A stretch of DNA of 64,000 nucleotides from contig NZ_JAAMQM010000022.1 in assembly GCF_013523055.1 (NCBI RefSeq), forward strand, positions 1 through 64,000. Reading direction: 5' to 3'. The position numbers were made by a program, and so were the translations under genes. Positions 1-8,557 of the stretch are shown in pieces (the first letter of the stretch is position 1; each line of letters opens with the position of its first letter). Source of the DNA: Pseudomonas capeferrum. GTDB lineage: Bacteria; Pseudomonadota; Gammaproteobacteria; Pseudomonadales; Pseudomonadaceae. Under the pieces are notes generated by a model. It worked only from the letters and a program-made list of their open reading frames with translations, did not search any database and was not told the origin of the DNA.

Positions 1-49
1 CGATCCGGCACAGGCATTGGCCGCGGCGGTCGCCGAGATCCGGGGCTGA
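1..49 (+). CDS. pyrF: Orotidine 5'-phosphate decarboxylase, C-terminal end only
   Basis: The first full codon starts at base 2. The frame reads DPAQALAAAVAEIRG and stops at 47-49. This matches the end of Pseudomonas PyrF as I remember it (a tail of the type ADPAQALAAVVAEIRG). PyrF decarboxylates OMP to UMP, the last step of pyrimidine synthesis. Only 15 residues are visible, so the call rests on the resemblance of the tail and on a pyrF-like neighbourhood (DUF2897 and ComEA genes follow). The rest of the gene lies outside the left edge. Confidence 0.6.
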   Translation, partial: DPAQALAAAVAEIRG

Positions 50-173
50 TCGAGGTATACACTACGTCATCGCCACCCAGGGTTTCGTGACTGGCAGTTC
101 CAGCTGGGAGACGAAGCCTTGGGAGGAAATCGGAGAACGGGGGGGATGAGCTGGGGCTGGGTAGCCACGAACC

Positions 174-226
174 AGGGGTGAGAGGGCTTGCCCCCTGATC
201 GAGGCCGGAGGCCTCGCCTGGTAGTG
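174..226 (+). repeat. REP-like palindromic element, copy 1
   Basis: Two small palindromes stand side by side: GGGCTTGCCCCC and GAGGCCGGAGGCCTCGCC. The same unit returns inverted at 318-366 and direct at 1149-1200. This organisation is typical of Pseudomonas extragenic palindromes. It differs from the P. putida REP found at 10676 and 57075. Confidence 0.7.
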
Positions 227-317
227 AAGGTTGTTCATTCAACTCGGTAGCCATGGATGCACTAGATGCAGGCAATCCGAGCCCCCACAACCATTGGTGT
301 GAAAGAGCCTTGGCATT

Positions 318-366
318 ACCAGGCGAGCCCTGCGGCCTCGAATCGGGGGGCAAGCCCCCTCACCAC
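318..366 (-). repeat. REP-like palindromic element, copy 2 (inverted)
   Basis: This is the reverse complement of the element at 174-226 and 1149-1200: ACCAGGCGAG, then GCGGCCTCG, then GGGGGGCAAGCCCCCT. It lies directly before the 39-bp tandem array and faces the copy on the other side of it. Confidence 0.7.
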
Positions 367-387
367 CTTGGTCTGCTATGGCCAAGG

Positions 388-1115
388 CACCAGTGTCAGG
401 CTAAGAGCAACTAAGTCGATCAGGGGCACCAGTGTTAAACCCAAGGCACCGGGACAGGTCAAGGACACCAGTGTTAGACCCAAGACACCGGGACAGGTCA
501 AGGACACCAGTGTTAGACCCAAGGCCCGGGAAAGATCAAGGACACCAGTGTTAGACCCAAGGCACCGGGACAGATCAAGGACACCAGTGTTAGACCCAAG
601 GCACCGGGATAGATCAGGGGCACCAGTGTTAGACCCAGGGCACCGGGACAGATCAAGGACACCAGTGTTAGACCCAAGGCACCGGGACAGATCAGGGGCA
701 CCAGTGTTAGACCCAGGGCACCGGGACAGATCAAGGACCAGTGTTAGACCCAGGGCACCGGTACAGATTAGGGGCACCAGTGTTAGACCTAAGGCACCGG
801 GACAGATCAGAGGCACCAGTGTTAAATCCAGGTACCGGGACAGATCAAGGACACCAGTGTTAGACCCTAGGGCACCGGGACAGATCAAGGACACCAATCT
901 TAGACCCAGGGTACCGGACAGATCAGGGGCTCCAGTGTTAGACCTAAGGCACCGGGACAGATCAGAGGCACCAGTGTTAGACCCAAGGCACCGGGACAGA
1001 TCAAGGACACCAGTGTTAGGCCCTGGGCACCAGGACAGATTAGGAGCACCAGTGTTAGACCCAAGTCACCGGGACAAATCAAGGACCCCAGTGCTAGACC
1101 CAGGGCCACCAAGAT
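388..1115. repeat. 39-bp tandem repeat array (about 19 units)
   Basis: Units begin with CACCAGTGTTAGACCC, at 388, 427, 466, 505, 543, 582, 621, 660, 699, 736, 775, 814, 852, 892, 930, 969, 1008, 1047 and 1086. Most are 39 bp; a few are 37, 38 or 40 bp. Two sub-types differ mainly in TCAAGGACACC against TCAGGGGCACC, and they partly alternate. The period is 13 codons, so open frames run through the array on both strands. The indels of 1-2 bases and the absence of a ribosome site argue that it is non-coding. It lies between pyrF and the DUF2897 gene and is framed by REP-like elements. Confidence 0.9.
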
Positions 1116-1148
1116 TATTTCTAACTCTAATGAATTGCTCAGAACCAG

Positions 1149-1200
1149 TGGTGAGGGGGCTTGCCCCCCGATTCGAGGCCGAAGGCCTCGCCTGGCAATA
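1149..1200 (+). repeat. REP-like palindromic element, copy 3
   Basis: GTGAGGGGGCTTGCCCCCC followed by GAGGCCGAAGGCCTCGCC has the same build and orientation as copy 1 and is inverted relative to copy 2. It closes the tandem array on its right side. Confidence 0.7.
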
Positions 1201-1321
1201 CTGAGACCCTCTCAACCTAGGTGGCCGCGGATACTCGAATCTATTCGCAACATTGAACCAACGATTTTCCCACCGCTCGAACCTTATATGCCCCTCCACC
1301 GCCACCCCAAAGGAGAACATC

Positions 1322-1489
1322 ATGCCCTGGTATGCCTGGTTAATATTATTGGTCGCCCTCGGCTCCATCGTCGGTGGGCTGATGCTGCTGAAGGATTCGG
1401 CGAAAGAAATACCGCTGACAGAAGAGCAAAAAAAGAAAATCCACGAAAGAAACGCAGAAATGGACGCCAAGGAAGCAAAAGACCGCTGA
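1322..1489 (+). CDS. DUF2897 family small membrane protein
   Basis: This 55-residue protein starts MPWYAWLILL. One membrane segment (about residues 5-23, containing GSIVGGLMLL) is followed by a charged helix rich in E and K ending EAKDR. I chose the ATG at 1322 because AAAGGAGA stands just upstream (about 1309-1316); an in-frame upstream ATG at 1253 lacks such a site. The sequence fits the DUF2897 family of gamma-proteobacteria, which has no known function. It faces the comEA-like gene across a shared hairpin. Confidence 0.85.
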   Translation: MPWYAWLILLVALGSIVGGLMLLKDSAKEIPLTEEQKKKIHERNAEMDAKEAKDR

Positions 1490-1508
1490 TCCACATTTTC
1501 TGCCTCGC

Positions 1509-1538
1509 TAGCCGACTCGAACCTGACCGAGCCGGCTA
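1509..1538. terminator. Hairpin between convergent genes, probable bidirectional terminator
   Basis: TAGCCG-A-CTCG at 1509-1519 pairs with CGAG-C-CGGCTA at 1528-1538, leaving an 8-base loop. It sits between the stop of the DUF2897 gene (1489) and that of the comEA-like gene (1551). There is no long T tract, so termination is inferred from position and stem strength. Confidence 0.5.
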
Positions 1539-1550
1539 ACGATTCGACGC

Positions 1551-1940
1551 TTACTCCACCTTCAACTTGTCCCGATTACGCTCCAGCAACGCCTTGCCAA
1601 TTCCCTTGATCTCCAACAACTCATCCACGGTCGCGAATGGCCCATGAGCCTCGCGATAGGCCACGATCGCCTCCGCCTTGGCCTTGCCGATACCGTTCAA
1701 CCGGCTTTGCAAGGTAGCAGCGTCGGCCTTGTTGAGATCGAGCTGCTCCTCCTGACCCTGGCCCACCATCGGCGTTGCCATCATCGGCGCGGTGGCAGTG
1801 TCCTTGTTCATGGCCGACGCAGCGGTTGCCTGCGCATGACCCTGCCCGCCCATCGGCTCCGCCGCATGAGCCGCCGACATCGACAGGGCCAGACTCGTGA
1901 ACAACGGAAGGACTACATTGGAAAGGAACATATTGCGCAT
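1551..1940 (-). CDS. ComEA-like helix-hairpin-helix DNA-binding protein
   Basis: This 129-residue protein carries an N-terminal signal peptide (hydrophobic to about residue 26, ending SAAHA), a low-complexity linker rich in M, A and Q, and a C-terminal ComEA domain. That domain has two helix-hairpin-helix motifs: DLNKADAATLQSRLNGIGKA, then a stretch ending with LLEIKGIGKALLER. Proteins of this type bind incoming DNA in the periplasm during natural transformation; a role in uptake here is family-based inference. The ATG at 1940 has AGGAG seven bases upstream. Longer starts at 1958 or 2021 lack a well-placed site. It is a single gene, separate from the O-antigen operon. Confidence 0.85.
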   Translation of the reverse strand: MRNMFLSNVVLPLFTSLALSMSAAHAAEPMGGQGHAQATAASAMNKDTATAPMMATPMVGQGQEEQLDLNKADAATLQSRLNGIGKAKAEAIVAYREAHGPFATVDELLEIKGIGKALLERNRDKLKVE

Positions 1941-2210
1941 GACCAAACTCCTGTTCATTGACTGAGAGCAGCGTTTCCTTGGCTGCCATGACAACCCTAC
2001 CCGCTGTACTTGCAGAGTCAATACAACTAGCCACGCACAATAGTTACAAGATTGATCAAGCCAGTTACCAGCAATAAGCTACTTGTTCAAACCACCCAGC
2101 ATCCGAAAACTTTAAATACATATCCAAATATGTACCAACCAAATGATCAAACAACTTTCCATACAGAGTGACGGCCTCGCCCCATCACTCTTCCACAACC
2201 CCTGCAAACC

Positions 2211-4205
2211 TCAGGAATCCAGGCGCCGCTGCTGATACATCCAGTCAACGATTTCCCCCTGGGGCGTATAGCCACTGACCAGCTCACGCAACACCAGACG
2301 CACGACAGGGCAGTCGTTCTCATGCACCGCCGCCAGCAACTGCCCCAGCTTCACCTTCAGTTGCTCCCAAGGCAAAAAATCCTCATTGGCGGACATGATC
2401 ATCGGATGACGGGTCTCGACCACGTTCTCGCCGATCAACAGCTCCTCGTAGAGCTTCTCTCCCGGTCGCAACCCGGTGAACTCGATCGCGATATCGCCAA
2501 GCGGATTACGTTCGGAGCGGACACTCAAGCCAGACAGATGCACCATCTTCTCGGCCAGCTCGACGATCTTGACCGGCTTGCCCATGTCCAGCACGAAGAC
2601 TTCCCCGCCCTGCCCCATCGACCCCGCCTGGATCACCAGCTGCGCGGCTTCAGGGATGGTCATGAAGTACCGGGTGATCTTCGGATGAGTCACCGAAAGT
2701 GGCCCACCGACCTTGATCTGCTTGTGGAACAAGGGGATCACCGACCCCGAGGACCCCAGGACATTACCGAACCGCACCATGGTGAACCGGGTCTTGTTGA
2801 CGTGCGAAACATTCCCCGCCGCGCCGAACAACACCGGCGCCTGCTCCCGGCTCAGCGCCTGCAAGGTCAACTCCGCCAAACGCTTGGTACTGCCCATGAC
2901 ATTGGTCGGGCGCACCGCCTTGTCCGTGGAGATCAGCACGAAACTCGACACCGCCGCCTGCAACGCCGCCTGCGCGGTATGCAGCGTGCCGATCACGTTG
3001 TTCAGCACGCCTTCGGCGACATTGTGCTCGACCATGGGCACATGCTTGTAGGCCGCGGCATGGTAGACCGTGTCCACGTGCCAGGTCCTCATGACATCGA
3101 GCATGTGATCCTGATCACGCACCGACCCGAGAATCGGCACCAGGCGCACCAGCAGCGACTCCCGGGCAATCCGCTGCTCGAGCTCGGAGAGAATGCTGTA
3201 CAGGTTGAATTCGGCGTGATCGAAGAGGATCAGCGTCTTGGGCTCCAGCTCGATGATCTGCCGACACAATTCGGCACCGATCGACCCGCCCGCCCCCGTG
3301 ACCAACACCGACTGCTCGACGATACAACGCTCAAGCAGGTCATGCTGAGCGGGCACCGGATCGCGGCCCAACAAGTCGGCGATGTCCACGTCCTGGATGT
3401 CGTCGACCTTGACGCGTCCACTGGCCAGGTCCATGAACCCAGGGACACTACGCACATGCAACGGGAACCCTTCCAGATACCCCAGGATCTCCCGACGCCG
3501 CGCGCGGGTCGCCGAAGGGATCGCCAGCAGGACCTCTTCCGCGCCGGTGTCATCCAGCATCTTCTTGATTCGCTCGGGCTTGTAGACGTGCAAGCCTGAA
3601 ATCACCCGGTCGGCGATACTGACATCGTCATCGATGAAGGCCACCGGCCGCATGGCCTTGCCCATGCGCAAGGCCGCGACCAGCTGATTGCCCGCGGAGC
3701 CCGCGCCGTAGATGGCCACCTTGGGCAGGCCGTTGTCACGGCTGGTGAACGGCACATGCTGCGCCGCCGTGAACCAGTCCCCGAGGAAGTACTGGCGCAT
3801 CGCCAAGCGCAAGCCGCCGACGATCACCATGCTCAACCACCAGTAGTTGAAGATGATCGATCTTGGCACCACAGGTTGCGGGCTGCTGTACCAGTACACC
3901 ACCAAGGTCAGCAGCAGTGACGAAAGGCTGACGGCCTTGATGATGGCCACCAGCGCGTCATTGCCGAAATAACGCATGACGGCCCGGTACATGCCGAAGC
4001 GGATGAACAGCGGGATCGCCACCACCGGCGCCGCGACGAACAACCAGGTATGAGCCAGGATCGGGTTGTACATCTCGTCGAAGCCCAGCCGCACGATAAA
4101 GGCCAGCCACAGCGCTAACCACACCAGCAGCACATCGGTGGTGACCTGTATCAGACGCTTCTGCCTGCGCGGCAGATTCACTAAAAACGTACGTAACTTA
4201 TCCAT
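2211..4205 (-). CDS. wbpM: Nucleotide-sugar 4,6-dehydratase/epimerase, WbpM/CapD family
   Basis: This 664-residue inner-membrane enzyme belongs to the long branch of the FlaA1/WbpM family. Four membrane segments lie within residues 17-136. A first Rossmann-like domain has GAGSAGNQL (168-175). The catalytic SDR domain begins with TGAGGSIG (303-310). The residues S426, M437 and K441 (STDKAVRP, then VMGSTK) form the SMK triad that replaces SYK in WbpM-type enzymes. P. aeruginosa WbpM makes UDP-4-keto-6-deoxy-GlcNAc from UDP-GlcNAc for N-acetylated 6-deoxy sugars of O antigen. It is the last gene of the minus-strand O-antigen operon, 92 bp after the wbpL-like gene. Confidence 0.92.
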   Translation of the reverse strand: MDKLRTFLVNLPRRQKRLIQVTTDVLLVWLALWLAFIVRLGFDEMYNPILAHTWLFVAAPVVAIPLFIRFGMYRAVMRYFGNDALVAIIKAVSLSSLLLTLVVYWYSSPQPVVPRSIIFNYWWLSMVIVGGLRLAMRQYFLGDWFTAAQHVPFTSRDNGLPKVAIYGAGSAGNQLVAALRMGKAMRPVAFIDDDVSIADRVISGLHVYKPERIKKMLDDTGAEEVLLAIPSATRARRREILGYLEGFPLHVRSVPGFMDLASGRVKVDDIQDVDIADLLGRDPVPAQHDLLERCIVEQSVLVTGAGGSIGAELCRQIIELEPKTLILFDHAEFNLYSILSELEQRIARESLLVRLVPILGSVRDQDHMLDVMRTWHVDTVYHAAAYKHVPMVEHNVAEGVLNNVIGTLHTAQAALQAAVSSFVLISTDKAVRPTNVMGSTKRLAELTLQALSREQAPVLFGAAGNVSHVNKTRFTMVRFGNVLGSSGSVIPLFHKQIKVGGPLSVTHPKITRYFMTIPEAAQLVIQAGSMGQGGEVFVLDMGKPVKIVELAEKMVHLSGLSVRSERNPLGDIAIEFTGLRPGEKLYEELLIGENVVETRHPMIMSANEDFLPWEQLKVKLGQLLAAVHENDCPVVRLVLRELVSGYTPQGEIVDWMYQQRRLDS

Positions 4206-4297
4206 AATCGCCGACCTGGACGGTCCGCCCTCATTCGTTTGATAAGCCCAACTTCAGACGGGTGTGTGGGGTGGAACAAAACCGGACGGGACGTGTT

Positions 4298-5311
4298 TCA
4301 AGCGTCCGCCTGCCCGGCCTTGAACTTGATGCACAACAGGATCAAGGGGCAATAAGCGATCACCACGCCCAGCAGGCCATCGAGCCCAAGCACCGTCACG
4401 CACAGGGCGACGGGTACCAACCAACCCACCGTGATCGCCGCCACTGCCAATGTGACGGGCAAATGACCTTTGTAACCACGGGCGGCATGCTGGTACGCAT
4501 GACTGCGATGCGCCTCGTAGACCTTTTCGCCATTGAACAAGCGGCGCAGCAACGTAACTGTAGCGTCCACGATGAATACGCCCAGGACAATCAGCCACGC
4601 CCAGAAATAAGCGCTGCCCTGCCAGGCGCTCTGCAAGGACAGCACCCCAAGGGCGATGCCCAGAAACCCACTGCCGGCATCGCCCATGAAAATCTTCGCG
4701 GGCGGGAAATTCCAGATCAGAAAGCCCGCCACGGCAGCGGCCAGCAGCAACGGAGCGGTGATCGCCTGAGCATGCCCACCCAAGGTATAGACCAGGCACA
4801 TGGCCAGGCATACCACAATGGCTTCAACACCCGCTATGCCGTCGATTCCGTCCATGAAATTGTAGAGATTCAATAGCCAGACCAGGTAGAAAAGCGCAAA
4901 GGGCAGCAGGATCCAGGGCCCGACCGGCAACCCGCCGACCACCATCGTCGGCAAGCCGCCCAAGCAGCTCAGCGCCCAACCGGCAGCGGCGAAGTGGCCC
5001 AGCAGCCGCCAGCGTGCCGGGATATGACGATGATCATCCATGAACCCGACCACGGCGACCAGCAAGCCGGCGCCGGCAAGGGCCAGATAGTCGCTAGCCG
5101 CCATCACGCCCTGGCTCCAGAGCAGCGTCAGCGCCAGCAGATAGGCGCAGACAATGGCGACACCGCCCCCGCGAGGCGTAGGCACACTGTGCGAACTCCG
5201 CGCGCCGGGGATGTCCACCATGCTACGCCACAGCGCATAGCGCCGGATGACCGCGGTCAATACAAACGAACCCAACCCTACGGCGAGCAACAGCCATCCA
5301 GTACTCAGCAC
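4298..5311 (-). CDS. wbpL: Undecaprenyl-phosphate glycosylphosphotransferase, WecA/WbpL family
   Basis: This 337-residue polytopic membrane protein starts O-chain synthesis by moving a sugar-1-phosphate (HexNAc or 6-deoxy-HexNAc type) from UDP-sugar to undecaprenyl phosphate. Family motifs are clear: MDD at 91-93, NFMDGIDG at 151-158, MGDAGSGFLG at 209-218 and the HRSHAYQH loop at 268-275. About ten or eleven hydrophobic segments cover its length. Its start overlaps the end of the preceding epimerase gene by 7 bases, so the two are probably translated together. In P. aeruginosa WbpL starts both the common and the serotype-specific O chains. Confidence 0.92.
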   Translation of the reverse strand: MLSTGWLLLAVGLGSFVLTAVIRRYALWRSMVDIPGARSSHSVPTPRGGGVAIVCAYLLALTLLWSQGVMAASDYLALAGAGLLVAVVGFMDDHRHIPARWRLLGHFAAAGWALSCLGGLPTMVVGGLPVGPWILLPFALFYLVWLLNLYNFMDGIDGIAGVEAIVVCLAMCLVYTLGGHAQAITAPLLLAAAVAGFLIWNFPPAKIFMGDAGSGFLGIALGVLSLQSAWQGSAYFWAWLIVLGVFIVDATVTLLRRLFNGEKVYEAHRSHAYQHAARGYKGHLPVTLAVAAITVGWLVPVALCVTVLGLDGLLGVVIAYCPLILLCIKFKAGQADA

Positions 5312-6297
5312 TTGTGTGATTCCAGAAAATAGTCAGCGGTGGCTTGCAAGGCTTTGCTCAAGGGCACCTTCGGCTTCCAGCCCAACAGCTGTTCATTCTT
5401 GGAGATATCGACGTGCAGCGAGCCCAGCAGCCGCTGCATCGCCGCGCTTTTGCCGATCAGCCTGCCTGCCAACCGAAGCAGCCCGGTGGGCACCGGCAGC
5501 AGCACCACGGGCCGCCCCAGGGCGCGGGATACACGTCGCAACAGCTCTGGCGTCGAGACATCCTCGCCGTCGCTCACCAGAAAGACCTCGTTGGCCGCCT
5601 TCGGGTGCTCGATACAGACATCCACGAAGTCCACCAGGTTCGGCAGGCCGACCAGGCTGCGCCGATTCTCCACCGCGCCGAGCGGCAGCGGGGCGCAGCG
5701 GTTGAGCCAACGCATCAGGCTGGCCATGTTGGCGCCGACGCCGGGCCCGTAGACCAACACGGGCCGGATGATCACAACCTCCATGCCCGTCACCCGCGCC
5801 AGTTGCCGCAATCCCTCCTCGGCCTCGAGCTTGGAGACACCGTAGGGATCGACCGGCCTGGGAGCGTCGTCAGCCGTGAAGGGCCGGTCCGGCAGGGTAT
5901 CCTCGCCATTGACCTTGATCGAACTGATGAACACGAAGCGCCGCACCCCCGCCTTCGCCGCCTGTTCGGCCAGCGCCAGCGTGCCTTGGGTGTTCATGAG
6001 CCGGAACTGCTGAAGTGGATCGGCTTCGGCATCGTTCATCACATGCACGCGGGCAGCGGTGTGCACGACGATCTCGACATCGGTCAGGCTGGGTAGCCAG
6101 TCCGTGCGCGGGCCCAGGCCGGCCACGATGACCTTCTTCGCGCCAGCCGGCACCTCGGCATCAGAGCGCCGTACCGCGGCCACGACTGGCCGTGACTGCT
6201 TCGCCAGCAAGTGCGCCACAAGGGCGCGGCCGACGAAGCCATTGGCACCCGTGACCAGGACAGCACCGTTGCCCATCTGCCCAGCCACCCCGCTCAA
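5305..6297 (-). CDS. NAD-dependent sugar epimerase (UDP-glucose 4-epimerase-like, extended SDR)
   Basis: This 330-residue extended short-chain dehydrogenase has TGANGFVG at 16-23 for NAD binding and the catalytic set S125/S126, Y152 and K156 (DPYGVSK). Genes of this type stand beside wbpL in many Pseudomonas O-antigen clusters and supply the initiating sugar, often by reducing or epimerising the 4-keto product of WbpM. The exact substrate cannot be told from sequence. The gene overlaps the glycosyltransferase before it by 4 bases and the wbpL-like gene after it by 7 bases. A shorter start at the second Met (residue 8) is possible. Confidence 0.85.
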   Translation of the reverse strand: MSGVAGQMGNGAVLVTGANGFVGRALVAHLLAKQSRPVVAAVRRSDAEVPAGAKKVIVAGLGPRTDWLPSLTDVEIVVHTAARVHVMNDAEADPLQQFRLMNTQGTLALAEQAAKAGVRRFVFISSIKVNGEDTLPDRPFTADDAPRPVDPYGVSKLEAEEGLRQLARVTGMEVVIIRPVLVYGPGVGANMASLMRWLNRCAPLPLGAVENRRSLVGLPNLVDFVDVCIEHPKAANEVFLVSDGEDVSTPELLRRVSRALGRPVVLLPVPTGLLRLAGRLIGKSAAMQRLLGSLHVDISKNEQLLGWKPKVPLSKALQATADYFLESHKC

Positions 6298-7415
6298 GAG
6301 TGGCCTGCGAGCAACTCACGGTACAACTGCGCGTAACGGCTGACCATTTCTCGGGCGGTGAACACCGATTCATAGCGCTGCAGCGCGTTACGCCCCATGG
6401 CCCGAGCCCGTTCGGGATCGTTCCAGAGCGACAGCATGGCCCGCGCGAGCGCGGCGGGGTCACGAGGCGGCACCACGTACCCGGTCTGGTCGGCCAGGTT
6501 GATGAACGACATCCCACTGCCGATCTCGCAGGAGATCAGGGGCTTGCCGAACATCGCGGCCTCCAGCAGAGACATGCCGAAGGACTCCGAACGCAGATGC
6601 GACGGGAACACGAACGCCTCGCACAGGTTCAGCAAGGCCACCTTGTCTTCATCCGGCAAGCCGCCGACGAACTGCACCGTATCGGCCCCCAGCGTCTGCG
6701 CCTGAGCGCGCAGCTCCTGCTCCAGGTGGCCATGACCGACGATCACCACCGGCAGCCCGGCAATCTTCGCCGCCTCGATCAGGTAATCCAGGCCCTTGTA
6801 ATAACGCAACGCACCGACGAAGAGGAAAAAGCGCGGTCCCAGGCGATTGCGCCAATAGGCCAGCTTCTGCTCGTCCACCTTGGGATAGGTAGCACCATCG
6901 AGCCCATAAGGGATGACCGAGACCTTGTCCTTGAAGCGCTGCAACACCTCACTACTGGCGGCGTAATTCGGGGACGACGCGACGATGCGGTCGACGCTGC
7001 CGAGAAAACGGTTCATCAGCGGCTGATACAGCTTCAGCAGGGACTTCTGCTTGACGATATCGGAGTGATAGCTGACCACCGTCGGCTTCTTCAGACGGCT
7101 GGCGAAATGCACCAGGTCCATGTACGGCCACGGATAGTGGTAATGAACGATATCGGCCTGACGCGCCAGCTCGGCGAAGTCCTTGAAGGCCGAGAGCGAA
7201 AAACCAGTGGACGCCACATGCAGGTCGAGACGCGAACGGTGCCCCACATGGTGCCCGACCGCCTCCCCCCGCGCCGCGCCACGGCTGCTCAGGTACAGCA
7301 CCTCCGACTGCACGCCAACCGCGGCGCCGCCTTCGGCCAACTGGTAGATGACCTGCTCGATGCCACCCATGGTCTCCGGGTAGTAGGTCTTGAAGAAGTG
7401 CAGAACCTTGATCAT
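6294..7415 (-). CDS. wbpZ: GT4 glycosyltransferase, WbpZ-like
   Basis: This 373-residue GT-B fold enzyme belongs to family GT4. The start MIKVLHFFKTYYPETMGGIE has the donor/acceptor loop typical of WbpZ. The C-terminal half has FVGALRYYKG and the E-x7-E signature SESFGMSLLEA. In P. aeruginosa WbpZ adds the first D-rhamnose to the initiating GlcNAc of the common (A-band) O chain. Here it lies directly after a WbpY-like gene and downstream of gmd and rmd, which make the donor GDP-D-rhamnose. That context supports the name, although donor and linkage are inferred. It overlaps both neighbours by 4 bases. Confidence 0.78.
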   Translation of the reverse strand: MIKVLHFFKTYYPETMGGIEQVIYQLAEGGAAVGVQSEVLYLSSRGAARGEAVGHHVGHRSRLDLHVASTGFSLSAFKDFAELARQADIVHYHYPWPYMDLVHFASRLKKPTVVSYHSDIVKQKSLLKLYQPLMNRFLGSVDRIVASSPNYAASSEVLQRFKDKVSVIPYGLDGATYPKVDEQKLAYWRNRLGPRFFLFVGALRYYKGLDYLIEAAKIAGLPVVIVGHGHLEQELRAQAQTLGADTVQFVGGLPDEDKVALLNLCEAFVFPSHLRSESFGMSLLEAAMFGKPLISCEIGSGMSFINLADQTGYVVPPRDPAALARAMLSLWNDPERARAMGRNALQRYESVFTAREMVSRYAQLYRELLAGHS

Positions 7416-8557
7416 CGTGAGTCGACCATCCGCCGATAGACCGCCGTGGTTTCGCTGGCGCAGCGCTCCCAGGAGAACCGGGCGGCATGGGCGAGCCCTT
7501 GCTCGATAGCGGCCTCGCGCCAGGGCTCATCCTCCAGACCCTTGCGGATCAGCGCGGTCAGCGTCTCCACGTCCTTGGCCTCGCACATCAGGGCAGCATC
7601 GCCCGCCACTTCCGGCAAGGACGAGGTGTTGGAACACACCACCGGCACCCCGGAGCCCATGGCCTCCAGCACCGGCAGGCCAAACCCTTCGTACAGCGAA
7701 GGGAAGGTGAACAGGCGCGCTCCAGCGAACAGCAAAGGCAGATCCTGACTCGGGACGAACCCTAAATACCGCGCCCATCCCTCGCGCTCGGCCTTTTCCA
7801 GACGCTGGTGGATGGTCTCGTTTCGCCAGCCGTGATAGCCGGTCAATACCAGGGGCCAACGCGTGCGCAACGGCAATGGCAGCCGTTCATAGGCGTCGAG
7901 CAAGGTTTCGATATTCTTGCGTGGCTCGATGGTGCCCACGAACAGGCTGTAACCACCCGGCTGCACGCCATGTCGAGCGAGCGTGGGCTCTAGCTCCCGC
8001 GCCGGACGCGGGTGAAACTCCCCGGAGCTGGCCAGGGGCACCACATCGATCCGCTCCAGAGGCCAATTGAAATAGGCACCCAGCTCCTGCTTGACGAACT
8101 CCGAGTCGGTAATCAACCGGTCGGCGCGTCGAAGCGTCTGCTTCAACTCTTTCTGCAGGAAACGCGCAAGCTGCGGCGCATGACACTCGGCCAGGGTAAA
8201 AGGCGACAGGTCATGAAAGGTAGCGACCCGCGGCCCCCTGAACGGCGGCAGATAATAGTTGGGACTGTGATACAGAAAGTCCGAATGCCCCGCCAGCGCC
8301 ATGCCCTTCACCCACGGCATGAGCACGCGATAGGCCTCGATCGCGATGGGGTTCTTCTGAATCGCCCGCTTGAGGCTGTAGCCACCGCTCGATTCGTCAC
8401 GAGCGCTAGGCAAGGCCGGCAGGAAACGCCGACCGGCCATGTATCGAAGTTCATCGATACCCGGGGTCCGCGCAAGCCGTTGAGCCAGCTCGAAGGTATA
8501 GCGACCGATGCCCGTCAGCGGAAAGCGGACGGACTCCACAGAGAGCACGACTTTCAT
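7412..8557 (-). CDS. wbpY: GT4 glycosyltransferase, WbpY-like
   Basis: This 381-residue GT4 enzyme starts MKVVLSVESVRFPLTGIGRY. It shows LFVGTIEPRKN for the nucleotide-sugar side and YEGFGLPVLEAMGSG with the E-x7-E pair. P. aeruginosa WbpY adds D-rhamnose residues with alpha-1,3 linkage during common-antigen synthesis. The placement after rmd and before the WbpZ-like gene fits that role. The third A-band transferase (WbpX) and the ABC exporter genes wzm/wzt are not in this window. The start shares one base with the rmd stop codon, which suggests coupled translation. Confidence 0.78.
   Translation of the reverse strand: MKVVLSVESVRFPLTGIGRYTFELAQRLARTPGIDELRYMAGRRFLPALPSARDESSGGYSLKRAIQKNPIAIEAYRVLMPWVKGMALAGHSDFLYHSPNYYLPPFRGPRVATFHDLSPFTLAECHAPQLARFLQKELKQTLRRADRLITDSEFVKQELGAYFNWPLERIDVVPLASSGEFHPRPARELEPTLARHGVQPGGYSLFVGTIEPRKNIETLLDAYERLPLPLRTRWPLVLTGYHGWRNETIHQRLEKAEREGWARYLGFVPSQDLPLLFAGARLFTFPSLYEGFGLPVLEAMGSGVPVVCSNTSSLPEVAGDAALMCEAKDVETLTALIRKGLEDEPWREAAIEQGLAHAARFSWERCASETTAVYRRMVDSR

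Noticed and set aside
388..1115. CRISPR array
   Set aside because: The 39-bp units follow each other directly without unique spacers, and no cas genes are near.
266..1204. A 312-codon frame through the 39-bp repeats, and three minus-strand frames over the same array
   Set aside because: They exist because 39 is a multiple of three. Units of 37, 38 and 40 bp shift the frame, no ribosome site is present, and REP-like elements lie inside the frame ends.
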